A stretch of DNA of 64,000 nt from Chryseobacterium gleum (lineage in GTDB: Bacteria > Bacteroidota > Bacteroidia > Flavobacteriales_D > Crocinitomicaceae). The DNA is taken from positions 62,001-126,000 of the forward strand of contig CAMDFX010000007.1 of assembly GCA_945897805.1 (NCBI GenBank). The letters run 5' to 3'. The notes below the pieces were generated by a model that made no database searches, had not been told where the DNA came from, and was given only the letters and a program-made list of their open reading frames with translations. Shown in pieces: positions 16,328 through 25,448 of this stretch (its first letter is position 1; each line of letters opens with the position of its first letter). The translations under genes were made by a program, and so were the position numbers.

Positions 16328-17113
16328 ATGAAAACTTTATCTCAATATAAAAAAATCTCAATGATTGCATTGGCAATCACAGGCCTAACTTTTACATCAT
16401 GTAAAAAAGAAGATCCTATTGTTGATGCACCAGCAACTACAGGTAGTGTAAGTGTAAATTTTGAACACAAATGGGTAGATGAAACTGCGAATTTCACATT
16501 AAATGCTGCATACATTCATCCTGTTACAAACGATACATTGAATTTCACAACGATGAAATATTACATTTCAAACTTGAAATTGAAAAAGTCCGATGGAACT
16601 TGGTGGACGCAGCCTGAAAGTTATTTTTTAGTTGACTTAGAAAATCCAAGTTCTACTAATTTGATGATGTCTAATGTACCTGTAGGTACTTATACTGAAT
16701 TGTCTTACACTTTCGGTGTTGACAGTACAAGAAATGTTTCTGGTGCTCAAACTGGCGCATTGTCAATTGCAAACAACATGTTTTGGAGTTGGAATTCAGG
16801 TTACATTTTCTTAAAGGCGGAAGGAACATCAGTTAATTCATCTGCGGGTTCTTATTCTTTTCACTTAGGAGGTTTTATGGGAACAAATAGTGCATTATCC
16901 ACTAAAAACGTAGTTTTCTTGAGCAACTCTACCGATGTAGTTGTAACAGGAAACCATCAAAGTGAAATTCATATGATTACATTCCCAGATAAACTTTGGA
17001 ATACTTCTGGAAGTGTAAGTAATACAAATACAATCCACATGCCAGGAGCAATGGCAAAAACAATGGCGAATGATTTTTTCAATGGAATTGTTTTTGAGCA
17101 CGTTCACAATTAA
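16328..17113 (+). CDS. MbnP-family lipoprotein, 261 aa
   Basis: A lipoprotein (lipobox TFTSC, Cys26) of the MbnP family. Visible family features are VNFEHKWVDETANF near residues 44-57, TMKYYISNLKL near 75-85, and the Trp-rich MFWSWNSGYIFLK near 149-161, followed by FHLGGF. In studied methanotroph pairs the partner MbnH oxidises a Trp of MbnP to kynurenine, which helps create a Cu(I) site; the Trp-rich stretch here is a candidate region, by analogy only. A strong hairpin terminator lies between this gene and the MbnH-like gene, so it is likely made in excess of its partner. Confidence 0.85.
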   Translation: MKTLSQYKKISMIALAITGLTFTSCKKEDPIVDAPATTGSVSVNFEHKWVDETANFTLNAAYIHPVTNDTLNFTTMKYYISNLKLKKSDGTWWTQPESYFLVDLENPSSTNLMMSNVPVGTYTELSYTFGVDSTRNVSGAQTGALSIANNMFWSWNSGYIFLKAEGTSVNSSAGSYSFHLGGFMGTNSALSTKNVVFLSNSTDVVVTGNHQSEIHMITFPDKLWNTSGSVSNTNTIHMPGAMAKTMANDFFNGIVFEHVHN

Positions 17114-17132
17114 TTTTTAAGAATTCAAGTAA

Positions 17133-17168
17133 CCACAAAGATTTAGGAATAGGTCTTTGTGGTTTTTT
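17133..17168 (+). terminator. terminator between the MbnP- and MbnH-like genes
   Basis: A 9-bp perfect stem CCACAAAGA / TCTTTGTGG (17133-17141, 17154-17162) with a 12-base loop and six T. It sits inside what otherwise looks like an operon, so it probably acts by partial readthrough. Confidence 0.85.
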
Positions 17169-17202
17169 CACTAATTTCGACGCCTCTTAAACTTTTCAAT
17201 TA

Positions 17203-18237
17203 ATGATATTGTTTCGAAATATGAGATTGTTTTTTTCTTTCATTTTGGTTTTATTGGTTTTTTCTTGCAAGAAAGACAATGAAATAGTTCCAATAGATAA
17301 TTTTGCTTTCAGAAAACCGAGTTATTTTCCTGAGCCTCACTATACTTTTGTAAACAATACATTGACTAGATTGCGTTTTGAATTAGGTCGTGATTTATTT
17401 TACGACACAATTCTATCGCTAGATAATTCCATTTCTTGTGCTTCATGCCATTCTCAAACACATGGATTTTCCGATCACAATGTGGCGCTGAGTGTTGGAG
17501 TAAATGGAACTTTGGGTGTTAGGAATTCACCTTCTTTTGCTAATTTGGCATGGTATCCTTCTTTCATGTGGGATGGTGGTGTGAATAATATTGAAACTTT
17601 ATCCGTTGCACCAATCACCAATCCTCTTGAAATGCACGAAACTATTTTCCAAGTAATTGGGAAATTAAATGCAAATTCTACTTACCGTTCCAAATTTAAA
17701 TTGGCGTATGCAGTAGACAGCATAACCGATCAAAAAATGTTGCAAGCCCTAGGGCAATACATGGCGATGTTGATTTCCGATGATTCAAAATACGATAAAT
17801 ATAAAAAGGGAACTTACACATTTGCATCAGATGAAAATGAAGGGTATACTTTGTTTAAGTCTAAATGTGCGGGTTGTCATACAGAACCACTTTTTACAGA
17901 TTTTAGTTTCAGAAACAATGGTTTAGATGCCACTTTTACAGATATCGGTCGCGGATTAATCACACAAAATACGGCGGATAACGGAAAATTCAAGGTGCCT
18001 TCTCTGAGAAATGTGCAGTTGACTTATCCATATATGCACGATGGAAGGTATTTTACTTTGTCACAGGTTTTGGATCATTATGCCAATGGAGTTCAAAGTT
18101 CGTCTACTTTAGATCCTTCACTTTCTGCTGGAATTCCTTTGACTGCTGATGAAAAATTGAAAATCATCGCTTTTTTGAAAACGCTGACAGATTATACTTT
18201 TATGGCTAATCCAATTTTTTCGGAACCAGTTCATTAA
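17203..18237 (+). CDS. MbnH-like diheme peroxidase-family lipoprotein, 344 aa
   Basis: A diheme cytochrome c peroxidase-family protein. The lipobox (LVLLVFSC) suggests attachment to a membrane facing the periplasm. Two heme c sites are visible: CASCH near residues 80-84 and CAGCH near 223-227, with the peroxidase-family segments WYPSFMWDGG and a C-terminal PSLRNVQLTYPYMHDGR. The position directly after a MbnP gene identifies it as the MbnH-type partner rather than a peroxide-scavenging CcpA; that enzyme would oxidise MbnP. Start at 17203 gives a signal with a short polar prefix; ATG 17221 is an alternative. Confidence 0.85.
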   Translation: MILFRNMRLFFSFILVLLVFSCKKDNEIVPIDNFAFRKPSYFPEPHYTFVNNTLTRLRFELGRDLFYDTILSLDNSISCASCHSQTHGFSDHNVALSVGVNGTLGVRNSPSFANLAWYPSFMWDGGVNNIETLSVAPITNPLEMHETIFQVIGKLNANSTYRSKFKLAYAVDSITDQKMLQALGQYMAMLISDDSKYDKYKKGTYTFASDENEGYTLFKSKCAGCHTEPLFTDFSFRNNGLDATFTDIGRGLITQNTADNGKFKVPSLRNVQLTYPYMHDGRYFTLSQVLDHYANGVQSSSTLDPSLSAGIPLTADEKLKIIAFLKTLTDYTFMANPIFSEPVH

Positions 18238-18244
18238 TCATTCG

Positions 18245-18853
18245 TTGGTGCAAACAGTCTATCAACAAATTTTAAGAGCAATCATTCAAACTTCTATTTG
18301 GGAATGGTTTGCTGTTGCGACAGCTATTTTTTATGTGATTTTAGCCGCTAAAAGATTGATTTTATGTTGGCTTTTTGCGTTGATCAGCTCTGCATTATAC
18401 GTCTACATCTGTTTCATTTCTAAACTCTACATTGAAACTTTTCTTCAAGTTTTCTACTTCGGAATGGGCGTTTTAGGTTGGATTTTATGGAATAAAAGTT
18501 CAGCAGAAAACAACGAAATCAAAACATGGGGAATTCGTTTGAATTTGATCAACATCATTTTAAGCGGAATTCTAACTTTTGGCTTGGGATATTATTTCAA
18601 ATTAAATACGAATCAAGCTTCTCCTTTTTTGGACGCTTTTGTGACTTCTTTTGCGCTTTCTGCTACTTTGATGATCACCAAAAAAGTCCACGAAGGCTGG
18701 GCTTATTTTATAGCTGTTGATCTTGTTTCAATTTATTTATACGCTTCAAGAGAATTGTATTTATCGTCATTCTTATCAATTGTTTACACTATTTTAGCCA
18801 TTTTTGGTTGGTTAGCGTGGTTGAAAGCAATGAAAAAGGAAAGTATGTTGTGA
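18245..18853 (+). CDS. pnuC: PnuC-type nicotinamide mononucleoside transporter, 202 aa
   Basis: A membrane transporter of the PnuC family, which takes up nicotinamide riboside. WEWFAVATAIFYVILAAKR, then CWLFALISSALYVYICF and YFGMGVLGWILW, then GWAYFIAVDLVSIYLYA are the family's characteristic aromatic-rich helices. Length (about 200) is normal. There is no ATG before the first helix: the start must be TTG 18245 or GTG 18248, 7 or 10 bases after the MbnH-like stop. Co-transcription with the metal locus is likely from spacing, with no evident functional link. Confidence 0.85.
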   Translation: MVQTVYQQILRAIIQTSIWEWFAVATAIFYVILAAKRLILCWLFALISSALYVYICFISKLYIETFLQVFYFGMGVLGWILWNKSSAENNEIKTWGIRLNLINIILSGILTFGLGYYFKLNTNQASPFLDAFVTSFALSATLMITKKVHEGWAYFIAVDLVSIYLYASRELYLSSFLSIVYTILAIFGWLAWLKAMKKESML

Positions 18854-18862
18854 GTGAAACAA

Positions 18863-18897
18863 AAAAGCGATTCAGATCTGTTGTCCAAATCGCTTTT
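18863..18897. terminator. bidirectional terminator
   Basis: Ten-bp perfect stem AAAAGCGATT / AATCGCTTTT (18863-18872 and 18888-18897), flanked by A on the left and T on the right, between the convergent pnuC and alpha-2-macroglobulin genes. Confidence 0.85.
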
Positions 18898-18917
18898 GAT
18901 TATAAAATGCTTTTACA

Positions 18918-21900
18918 TTACTTTTCTTTCACAACTTCCACCCATTTTCCGGGCGTTTTGGCACTGATTAAATGATCATACATCGCTTCTGAATAGCAAG
19001 TTGGCAAATAGAATTTCCCTAAATATGTTGCATTCAACTGAATCAAGAATTTCTTGCTTTTGTTTGGCGCTAATTCGTAATAAGTGTAAACACGATCATC
19101 TCGAATGTCTTGATATCTTGCCTGATTCGTTTCATTTTCGCCATCCATTCTCGCATTGTGAATTTCCCAACCGCTGGGGAAAATTTGCATCAAAGCCATT
19201 TCTTTATACAAGCCTTTTTTACCAGGATTGTAAACCGTTACTTCTGCTTTAAATTCCATTCCTTGGGTCAATTTATCAGGTTTGATATATCTTCCAGCCA
19301 TGTCGCGGTATTTAACAGTCAATTTCAAATTATTCGCTGCAGCTGATTGATCTCCAACAAAGGGAATTCCTTCAATCATCACTTTGACATATAAGGTTGA
19401 TTTACCAGTATTTTTAACTTTGAACGGCGCTTTCGATGCAAAATCACTTTCTGTAAATTTCAATTGTTGGATTGCTTTGGCACTTGCCATCGGGATTTCC
19501 GCTCCATTTTTCACTTGGAAAGAAAATTTAATCGCTGAACCAGCTCCTTTCACTCCAGCGTATTCACACATCGCCAATAAACTGTATGCTGTTTCCTGCG
19601 TACTCATCCATCCATCACCACTCAATTCTGCTGAAATTTCTTTCGCAATTTGAGATGCTTTTGTTTTTTGTCCAAGCAATGCCAACGTTTCCAGCATCAT
19701 TGCCCTGTCACGAGAATCTGAACCATAAGTGTAAGACAATTCCTTGTACGCAGCAACGGTAACTGGCAATTTTGAAATCATTTGAACCGCCACTTCATCT
19801 TGTCCAATCAATTGATAAGTAGCAGCCAAACGCCATTTTGCTGAGCTAGTCAAATTTCGTTCTTCACGCAGTCTGTTCATCGCACCCAATTCTGGTGTTG
19901 AATTCAAAGCCAAGACAAACAAACGATACGCTTGAGTCATTTGATTCGCTTCATTTCCGCGAGATGAAACATTCATATTGTTTTGACTCGACCAATTTTT
20001 CGCTTCCATTTGCGTGTATTTCACCCATCTGCGTTTCATGTCGGCAGGTAAATTGTATCCAGCTTTTTCTGCTTCGACCATAAAATGACCGGCGTAATTG
20101 CTTCCCCATTCGCTTTCAGAACCTTCGCCCGGCCAATAAGAGAATCCGCCATTGGAAGTTTGGAACAATTGATATCGTTTCAGCGCATTTTTGATATTTT
20201 TAGCAATTTTGTTTTGTTGCGCTTCATTCAAATCTGTCAGTTTCCCTAAAAACAATTGAGGAAAAACGGCAGAAGTTGTTTGCTCGATGCATCCGTGCGG
20301 ATATTGTATCAAATAATTCAATCTGCGCTCAAGTCCCATGGATGGAACATTCGATAATTCTACCGTCGCTTTGTTTGTTCCTAAAATACCCTTGAATTTC
20401 AAATCAGTATTCCAATCTTGCCCCGGTTCGATGGTCAAAGATGTTCCTTCCGTCACCACAGGATTTGGCGCTCGGACATCTAATTCTATTTCTTCGGTCG
20501 ATTTTTCATTTCCACTTGTTGCCGTTATTTTAATTTTTGCAATTCCCGTTTTCAGTGCAACTTTCAATTTGAAATTCAACACTTCGTCACCGATTTGAGC
20601 AAATTTCATGGACTGCGTTTTTTCTCCTTGAAGTACCACCAAATCATTCACTTCAACCGTCACTTTGACATCTTTGATGAATTTTTCCATCGCAAAAACA
20701 TTGACTGGTAAAGCCACTTCTTCGCCCGGACCTAAAACCCTTGGTAAAGTCGCTAAAATCATCAACGGCTTCTTCACTGGAACCGTTTTTTCAGTTTGTC
20801 CATAAGCGCCATCGTTGTGCGCAATTACCATGACGCGCACTGAACCAACGTAATTTGGAATGTCAATCGCATGAGATCTTGTTTGTCCTGCTTCCACTGT
20901 GAAAGGGCCGATATATCTCACCATAGGTTTGAAACGATTCGCTTTTGGATTTTTTCCAGCATTGCCTGAACCGTCGCCACCGATACTTAATAATTTATCC
21001 AATTTCCCTGCGTAGGCGCCAATTACTTGGTCATACATGTCCCAAGTTTTCACACCCAAAGCTTCTTTGGCGTAGAAAGTACTCCATGGTTCTGGCGTTT
21101 TGAAAGACGTCAAATCTAACAATCCTTCGTCCACGATTGCCAATGTATAAGTCATTTTTTTGCCCTTTGCTTCTTTGATTTTCACATTCGCAGTCGTTTC
21201 AGGCTTCAATTCATCAGCCATCACAATTTGTGGGTAAATATGTGTATCTGGATCTTCGACCATCACAGGAACCACGCCATACATGCGAATCGGTAAATCG
21301 TTTTTTGTATTCGCATGCGGTTGAATGAGCGTTACATGCACATAAGCATTTGGCGACATCGCAGCAGTAGCTTGAAATTCGTGCGTTGTTTCACCTTTTT
21401 GCGTTTCAATCCAGAACTTTTGAAGCACTTTTGTTCTTGTTTCGATGCTAATCAAAGCACGGCCAACATTCAGGGAAGGAAAAGAAACTTTAATCATTTC
21501 GCCCACATTGTATTTTTCTTTGTCACAAGAGAAATTCAACATGTTCGCATTTTCATTGTTTTTTCGATTTGCTCTGCTCCAATATGGCCAATCGACAGTA
21601 ATAATCGTTCCAGTTTGGTGCTGACCTTCTAAATCGGTTACAGTCATCAAATATCTTCCATATTCAGGATATTTGATTTTGAAATTGAAGGAACTTTTCC
21701 CGTTTGGAGCGCTAATTAATGTGTCTTGAACGACAATTGTTCCTGATCGACCAATGTAATTTGCAACATCTTCTTCGCCTTGTTCATACCACCAACGCCA
21801 TTGAATTTTGTAGATTTTCACCTGCAATTTTTTGCAACTGGTAAGGTTGCCATTTTCTGCAACAGTTACGACGTCAAACTTGTAATTATTTCCAGTTTCT

Positions 21901-24497
21901 AGTGAATTGTCGTAACTTTTTGTAGCTGGCGCTTGAATTCCAACATACGTTTTAAAAGGCGAGTAAGGAATTGAAGTTCGATCGATGCTAAAATCGCCGC
22001 CTTTTTCAAAAACTTTGGTGATGTATGTTGCGCGCATCATTCCTGGAGCATTGTTTCCAATGTTCAATTTGGTACTAACCATGGCTTCACCGTTTGAATT
22101 TAAATTTCCTTCAAACACAAATTCATCATTGGAATTGTATTGGCGAATTGGTGAATCAAACTCGTACTTTTTGAATTGATCAAAAGTGGTATTTGTTTGA
22201 CTGATTTTGGCGTTCACGAGTACTTTTAGATTCTTCGCAACTGCGCCGTGTAACCATTTTACTGAAAGCAAAGAACTGTCTTTGTGTTTGATATGTTTTT
22301 CGTCCAAATAAATTTTCAAACGATTTGGTTTGATTGTTTCAACCTTGAGATTTTTCGAAAACGTGATATTTCCAACACGGACGTAAGCGGTATAATTTCC
22401 TGTTGGAGATTCAGTGCTCGTTTGCGCCCTAAAATCATACATTCCATTGACGTGTTTCGTTTTAGTCACCTGATAAATGATTTGTCCATTTGGATCTTGC
22501 AACTCAAATTTAACAGGGTGATTTTCTGGAATTTTATGCAGTTTATTTTCCAGAATGAAAGTCAAGTACAAAGAATCTCCCGGACGCCAAACGCCTCTTT
22601 CCGCATAAATAAAACCTTTAATTCCTTTTTGAACCAATTCACCTTCAACATCAAATTTACTCAAGGAATTGGTGTAACCATCGAGCAATTTCAAATAGCC
22701 ACGTTGTTTTCCCAATTTGGCAATCATCAAGAAAGGTTTTTCGCTCAATTTGATATCCAACATTCCACTTGCATCGGTCATTCCTGAAGCAATAAGTTGT
22801 TTTGAATAATCAAAATATTGAATTTCAGCATTTTGAATCGGTTTCGTTGTGATTAAATCATTCACAAATGCATGAGAAGTTTTGTCTTGATCGAGTTTAA
22901 AAATCATTCCTAAATCTGACGCCAAAATGTTTCTACTGACCGCTTTTCCGTTGTAGTAACTATTGTCACACGCAGAATAATCTTCTGAGTAATAATTCCA
23001 AGTATCGTATCCGCCGTCAAAACCGTAACTGTTCCATAAATTCTCATTCCAATTAGGATCTTCTTCCTCTTGAGAACTTTCATAGTCTTCGTTTTCATAA
23101 GATGTTTCTTCAGCGTCTTCGTCGGATTCGCAATCACAAATCGCATCGCTTTTATTGAATTTGATACTTACTCGGTAAATTGCTCCTGGATCTGGCTTGA
23201 TTAATTTTTCCAAGTCAATTACATGTTGCGACCATTCTTTTAGATTTGTTTTTTTGTTGTAGTCCAACCTGATTTTTTTCTCAGCAACTACTTTTCCAAA
23301 ACGCGTCAATTCATCGTTTCCATCCAGATTATTTACTTGCAGAAAGTGGTGAACATTGGTTTCGTAAATTTTGATGACGCGCACATCTACAGATTTCAAA
23401 CTGATTGATTCGAAAGGAAAAATTAGTCCATTGGAACTTGGTAAAATACTTCCGTTTCCTTTCAGTCGCACTAGGGGTTTTGGTTCTTCAAAAGTGATAT
23501 CGGAGGAAAAATCTTCCAGTTTCTTATATCCTTTCGCATTGCGAATTCCGTTGCTAATGAATAATTTCTTCGTTCCTAAATAACGTTTTGTGAAGTAAAT
23601 ATTTACAGTATTATAATCCACGCTGTAAGTCAATTTTTCAATTCCTTCAATGGTGATAATTCCATTCAAATTTTGATTTGGATCTATTGGTTCACTGAAT
23701 CTCACTTCAACAAATTGTTCTTCATTATCAATGACTTTAGAACTTACAACTTGAAAATCACCTAATGCAGGAACATCAATTTCCCTTTTGCCACGGCTGA
23801 TAGATTCGACAGGCGTTCCATCCCAAGTTACAATTACTTTGCTTGGTTTTTCAGTTCTAACGATACTATCGAAAGTGAAATAATATTTATTTTCATCGTA
23901 ATAACTTTCACTTAAAGTCAATTTTAACGGTTTTCCGTCTTGCGTTGCATGAATCGATTGCTTCAATTTCGTAGTATCTTCAAAATCCGAAGTCATGATA
24001 CTTCCTTCCAATTTTTGCCATTCAGAATAGTAATCATCGTAGCTTGTAAGTCCATTTGTTTCAACAAAAAGTGTCTGTTGGAAAGTTGAAAATTGAAATT
24101 TAAAATTCTCGTAATTATCTTTCACTTTCGCTACGCGTTCCAAATCAAAATCAACTGTATAAAATTGATTTGCCGGCAAAGTTTCAAAAGGAATAAATTC
24201 AATTACTCGGTCGCTAATCCAAACGGCTTTTCCTTCCACTGCTGGCTCAAAAGAAAAGATATCCTCTAGTAAAGTCGAGTCTGGTAAAGCACCCTCTTCA
24301 TCTGAAACAGTTGGGACATTTTCTGCTAATTCGATTCTAATATTCGATTTACGGGTAATCATTCCAGAAGAATAACCAGAAATATATTCACCATAAGCTG
24401 GATCGATTTTGATAATTTCAGGACTTGAGCTGCAACCCCAAAATGTGAGTCCAAGAACCAATAAAAGTGAATGAAGAATAATGCGTTGAATTTTCAT
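18918..24497 (-). CDS. bacterial alpha-2-macroglobulin lipoprotein, 1859 aa
   Basis: A very large protease-trapping lipoprotein. ATG 24497 opens a lipoprotein signal with lipobox LTFWGC (Cys22); longer in-frame starts add a non-signal stretch. Successive MG (macroglobulin) domains fill the first two thirds, with an acidic Glu/Asp-rich stretch around positions 23070-23150. The thioester motif GCIEQ, CxEQ type, is encoded near 20280-20300, followed by the alpha-alpha toroid (thioester-containing) domain and a C-terminal receptor-binding-like domain. The gene lies in a set with pbpC, the usual partner, with aroK between them. In E. coli and relatives this pair is thought to protect the cell wall repair machinery from proteases after envelope damage. 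Confidence 0.93.
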   Translation of the reverse strand: MKIQRIILHSLLLVLGLTFWGCSSSPEIIKIDPAYGEYISGYSSGMITRKSNIRIELAENVPTVSDEEGALPDSTLLEDIFSFEPAVEGKAVWISDRVIEFIPFETLPANQFYTVDFDLERVAKVKDNYENFKFQFSTFQQTLFVETNGLTSYDDYYSEWQKLEGSIMTSDFEDTTKLKQSIHATQDGKPLKLTLSESYYDENKYYFTFDSIVRTEKPSKVIVTWDGTPVESISRGKREIDVPALGDFQVVSSKVIDNEEQFVEVRFSEPIDPNQNLNGIITIEGIEKLTYSVDYNTVNIYFTKRYLGTKKLFISNGIRNAKGYKKLEDFSSDITFEEPKPLVRLKGNGSILPSSNGLIFPFESISLKSVDVRVIKIYETNVHHFLQVNNLDGNDELTRFGKVVAEKKIRLDYNKKTNLKEWSQHVIDLEKLIKPDPGAIYRVSIKFNKSDAICDCESDEDAEETSYENEDYESSQEEEDPNWNENLWNSYGFDGGYDTWNYYSEDYSACDNSYYNGKAVSRNILASDLGMIFKLDQDKTSHAFVNDLITTKPIQNAEIQYFDYSKQLIASGMTDASGMLDIKLSEKPFLMIAKLGKQRGYLKLLDGYTNSLSKFDVEGELVQKGIKGFIYAERGVWRPGDSLYLTFILENKLHKIPENHPVKFELQDPNGQIIYQVTKTKHVNGMYDFRAQTSTESPTGNYTAYVRVGNITFSKNLKVETIKPNRLKIYLDEKHIKHKDSSLLSVKWLHGAVAKNLKVLVNAKISQTNTTFDQFKKYEFDSPIRQYNSNDEFVFEGNLNSNGEAMVSTKLNIGNNAPGMMRATYITKVFEKGGDFSIDRTSIPYSPFKTYVGIQAPATKSYDNSLETGNNYKFDVVTVAENGNLTSCKKLQVKIYKIQWRWWYEQGEEDVANYIGRSGTIVVQDTLISAPNGKSSFNFKIKYPEYGRYLMTVTDLEGQHQTGTIITVDWPYWSRANRKNNENANMLNFSCDKEKYNVGEMIKVSFPSLNVGRALISIETRTKVLQKFWIETQKGETTHEFQATAAMSPNAYVHVTLIQPHANTKNDLPIRMYGVVPVMVEDPDTHIYPQIVMADELKPETTANVKIKEAKGKKMTYTLAIVDEGLLDLTSFKTPEPWSTFYAKEALGVKTWDMYDQVIGAYAGKLDKLLSIGGDGSGNAGKNPKANRFKPMVRYIGPFTVEAGQTRSHAIDIPNYVGSVRVMVIAHNDGAYGQTEKTVPVKKPLMILATLPRVLGPGEEVALPVNVFAMEKFIKDVKVTVEVNDLVVLQGEKTQSMKFAQIGDEVLNFKLKVALKTGIAKIKITATSGNEKSTEEIELDVRAPNPVVTEGTSLTIEPGQDWNTDLKFKGILGTNKATVELSNVPSMGLERRLNYLIQYPHGCIEQTTSAVFPQLFLGKLTDLNEAQQNKIAKNIKNALKRYQLFQTSNGGFSYWPGEGSESEWGSNYAGHFMVEAEKAGYNLPADMKRRWVKYTQMEAKNWSSQNNMNVSSRGNEANQMTQAYRLFVLALNSTPELGAMNRLREERNLTSSAKWRLAATYQLIGQDEVAVQMISKLPVTVAAYKELSYTYGSDSRDRAMMLETLALLGQKTKASQIAKEISAELSGDGWMSTQETAYSLLAMCEYAGVKGAGSAIKFSFQVKNGAEIPMASAKAIQQLKFTESDFASKAPFKVKNTGKSTLYVKVMIEGIPFVGDQSAAANNLKLTVKYRDMAGRYIKPDKLTQGMEFKAEVTVYNPGKKGLYKEMALMQIFPSGWEIHNARMDGENETNQARYQDIRDDRVYTYYELAPNKSKKFLIQLNATYLGKFYLPTCYSEAMYDHLISAKTPGKWVEVVKEK

Positions 24498-24594
24498 GAT
24501 TTCAATATTTATAATAAAGATGATTTTTAATTTTAAATAATAGGAATTAAAGATTGTATATTTTATTGAATTATTAGTCAATGTGATCTAGAAA

Positions 24595-25122
24595 TTAGTC
24601 ACTGTCTGATACTCCCGATTTTTGATTTAAAAGCAATTGAACAAACATCGGATTATGTTGATCACGATTTAAGACATGATGAGATTTAAGGTAAAAAAGT
24701 TCTCTTTTTGGTAATAATTCTTCAATGAATTCTGTCAATTCTGATTGATTTTTGCCTTGAATTAATGGTCTCGGCCGTTTGGCATTAATCAATCGATTGA
24801 CCAATTCAGGAATAGGTCTTTGTAAATAAAATGTGATGCCTAATTGATTCAACAATTTCATGTTTTTTCCAAAACAAGGCATTCCACCGCCAGTTGCTAA
24901 AACGATATTTTGTTCTTTATCCAATTCCAAAATAAATTTCTCTTCTAATTTTCGAAAATGAGCTTCACCAAATTGACTAAAAATATCTTTGATTTTCAAC
25001 CTATATTTGGCTTCTATGGCGTCGTCGGCATCCATGAATTCATAATTCAATTGTTTGGCAAGTTTTTTACCAAAAGTGGATTTTCCACAGCCCATAAAAC
25101 CGATTAAAATGATTACTGACAT
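24595..25122 (-). CDS. aroK: shikimate kinase
   Basis: Phosphorylates shikimate at the 3-OH, the fifth step of chorismate synthesis. The 175-residue protein has the Walker A loop GFMGCGKSTFG at the N-terminus, the shikimate-binding DADDAIE, ATGGGMPC, and the lid Arg in RPRPLI. ATG 25122 is chosen because MSVIILIGFMG is the expected kinase start; in-frame codons further upstream give a hydrophobic extension not seen in the family. It sits between the alpha-2-macroglobulin and pbpC genes and is read in the same direction as both. The metabolic link to them is unclear. Confidence 0.93.
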   Translation of the reverse strand: MSVIILIGFMGCGKSTFGKKLAKQLNYEFMDADDAIEAKYRLKIKDIFSQFGEAHFRKLEEKFILELDKEQNIVLATGGGMPCFGKNMKLLNQLGITFYLQRPIPELVNRLINAKRPRPLIQGKNQSELTEFIEELLPKRELFYLKSHHVLNRDQHNPMFVQLLLNQKSGVSDSD

Positions 25123-25231
25123 TGAAAGTAAAAGTAAGTATTTTGGATTAAGAATTTTACAAGAAAAGCTTAAAAAAAACAGAATTATTAACAAACTAAA
25201 AATAGGGAGCTTTGGCCTTTGATTTTTGGAA

Positions 25232-25264
25232 AATCGTCATATCGCCATATTCCGATATTGCGAT
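25232..25264. repeat. 8-bp-period ATAT array, intergenic (copy 1 of 2)
   Basis: Units AAATCGTC, ATATCGCC, ATATTCCG, ATATTGCG and a broken last unit. The gap between aroK and pbpC (25123-25448, 326 bases) contains this copy and the next one; an open frame across it (25226-25447) reads through both arrays and looks fortuitous. Confidence 0.85.
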
Positions 25265-25342
25265 GAAGGACTTCGCCGGGAACTCAATTTTTGTATAGGC
25301 TATTTTTGTATTGAAATATCAAAATCTTTTGTGATTTGGGTT

Positions 25343-25382
25343 AAATCGTCATATCGTCATATTCCGATATTGCGATATTGGG
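25343..25382. repeat. 8-bp-period ATAT array, intergenic (copy 2 of 2)
   Basis: Five 8-base units: AAATCGTC, ATATCGTC, ATATTCCG, ATATTGCG, ATATTGGG. It differs from copy 1 mainly in the second unit and the last. The two copies are 111 bases apart and in the same orientation. Confidence 0.85.
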
Positions 25383-25448
25383 AAATTACAGCAAATATCA
25401 AAATAGGCTCTACAAATATTACTTTATACCTATCAAAAAAACCGTAAA

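Noticed and set aside
25226-25447. 73-residue open frame between aroK and pbpC
   Set aside because: It reads directly through two noncoding 8-bp-period arrays and has no family resemblance.
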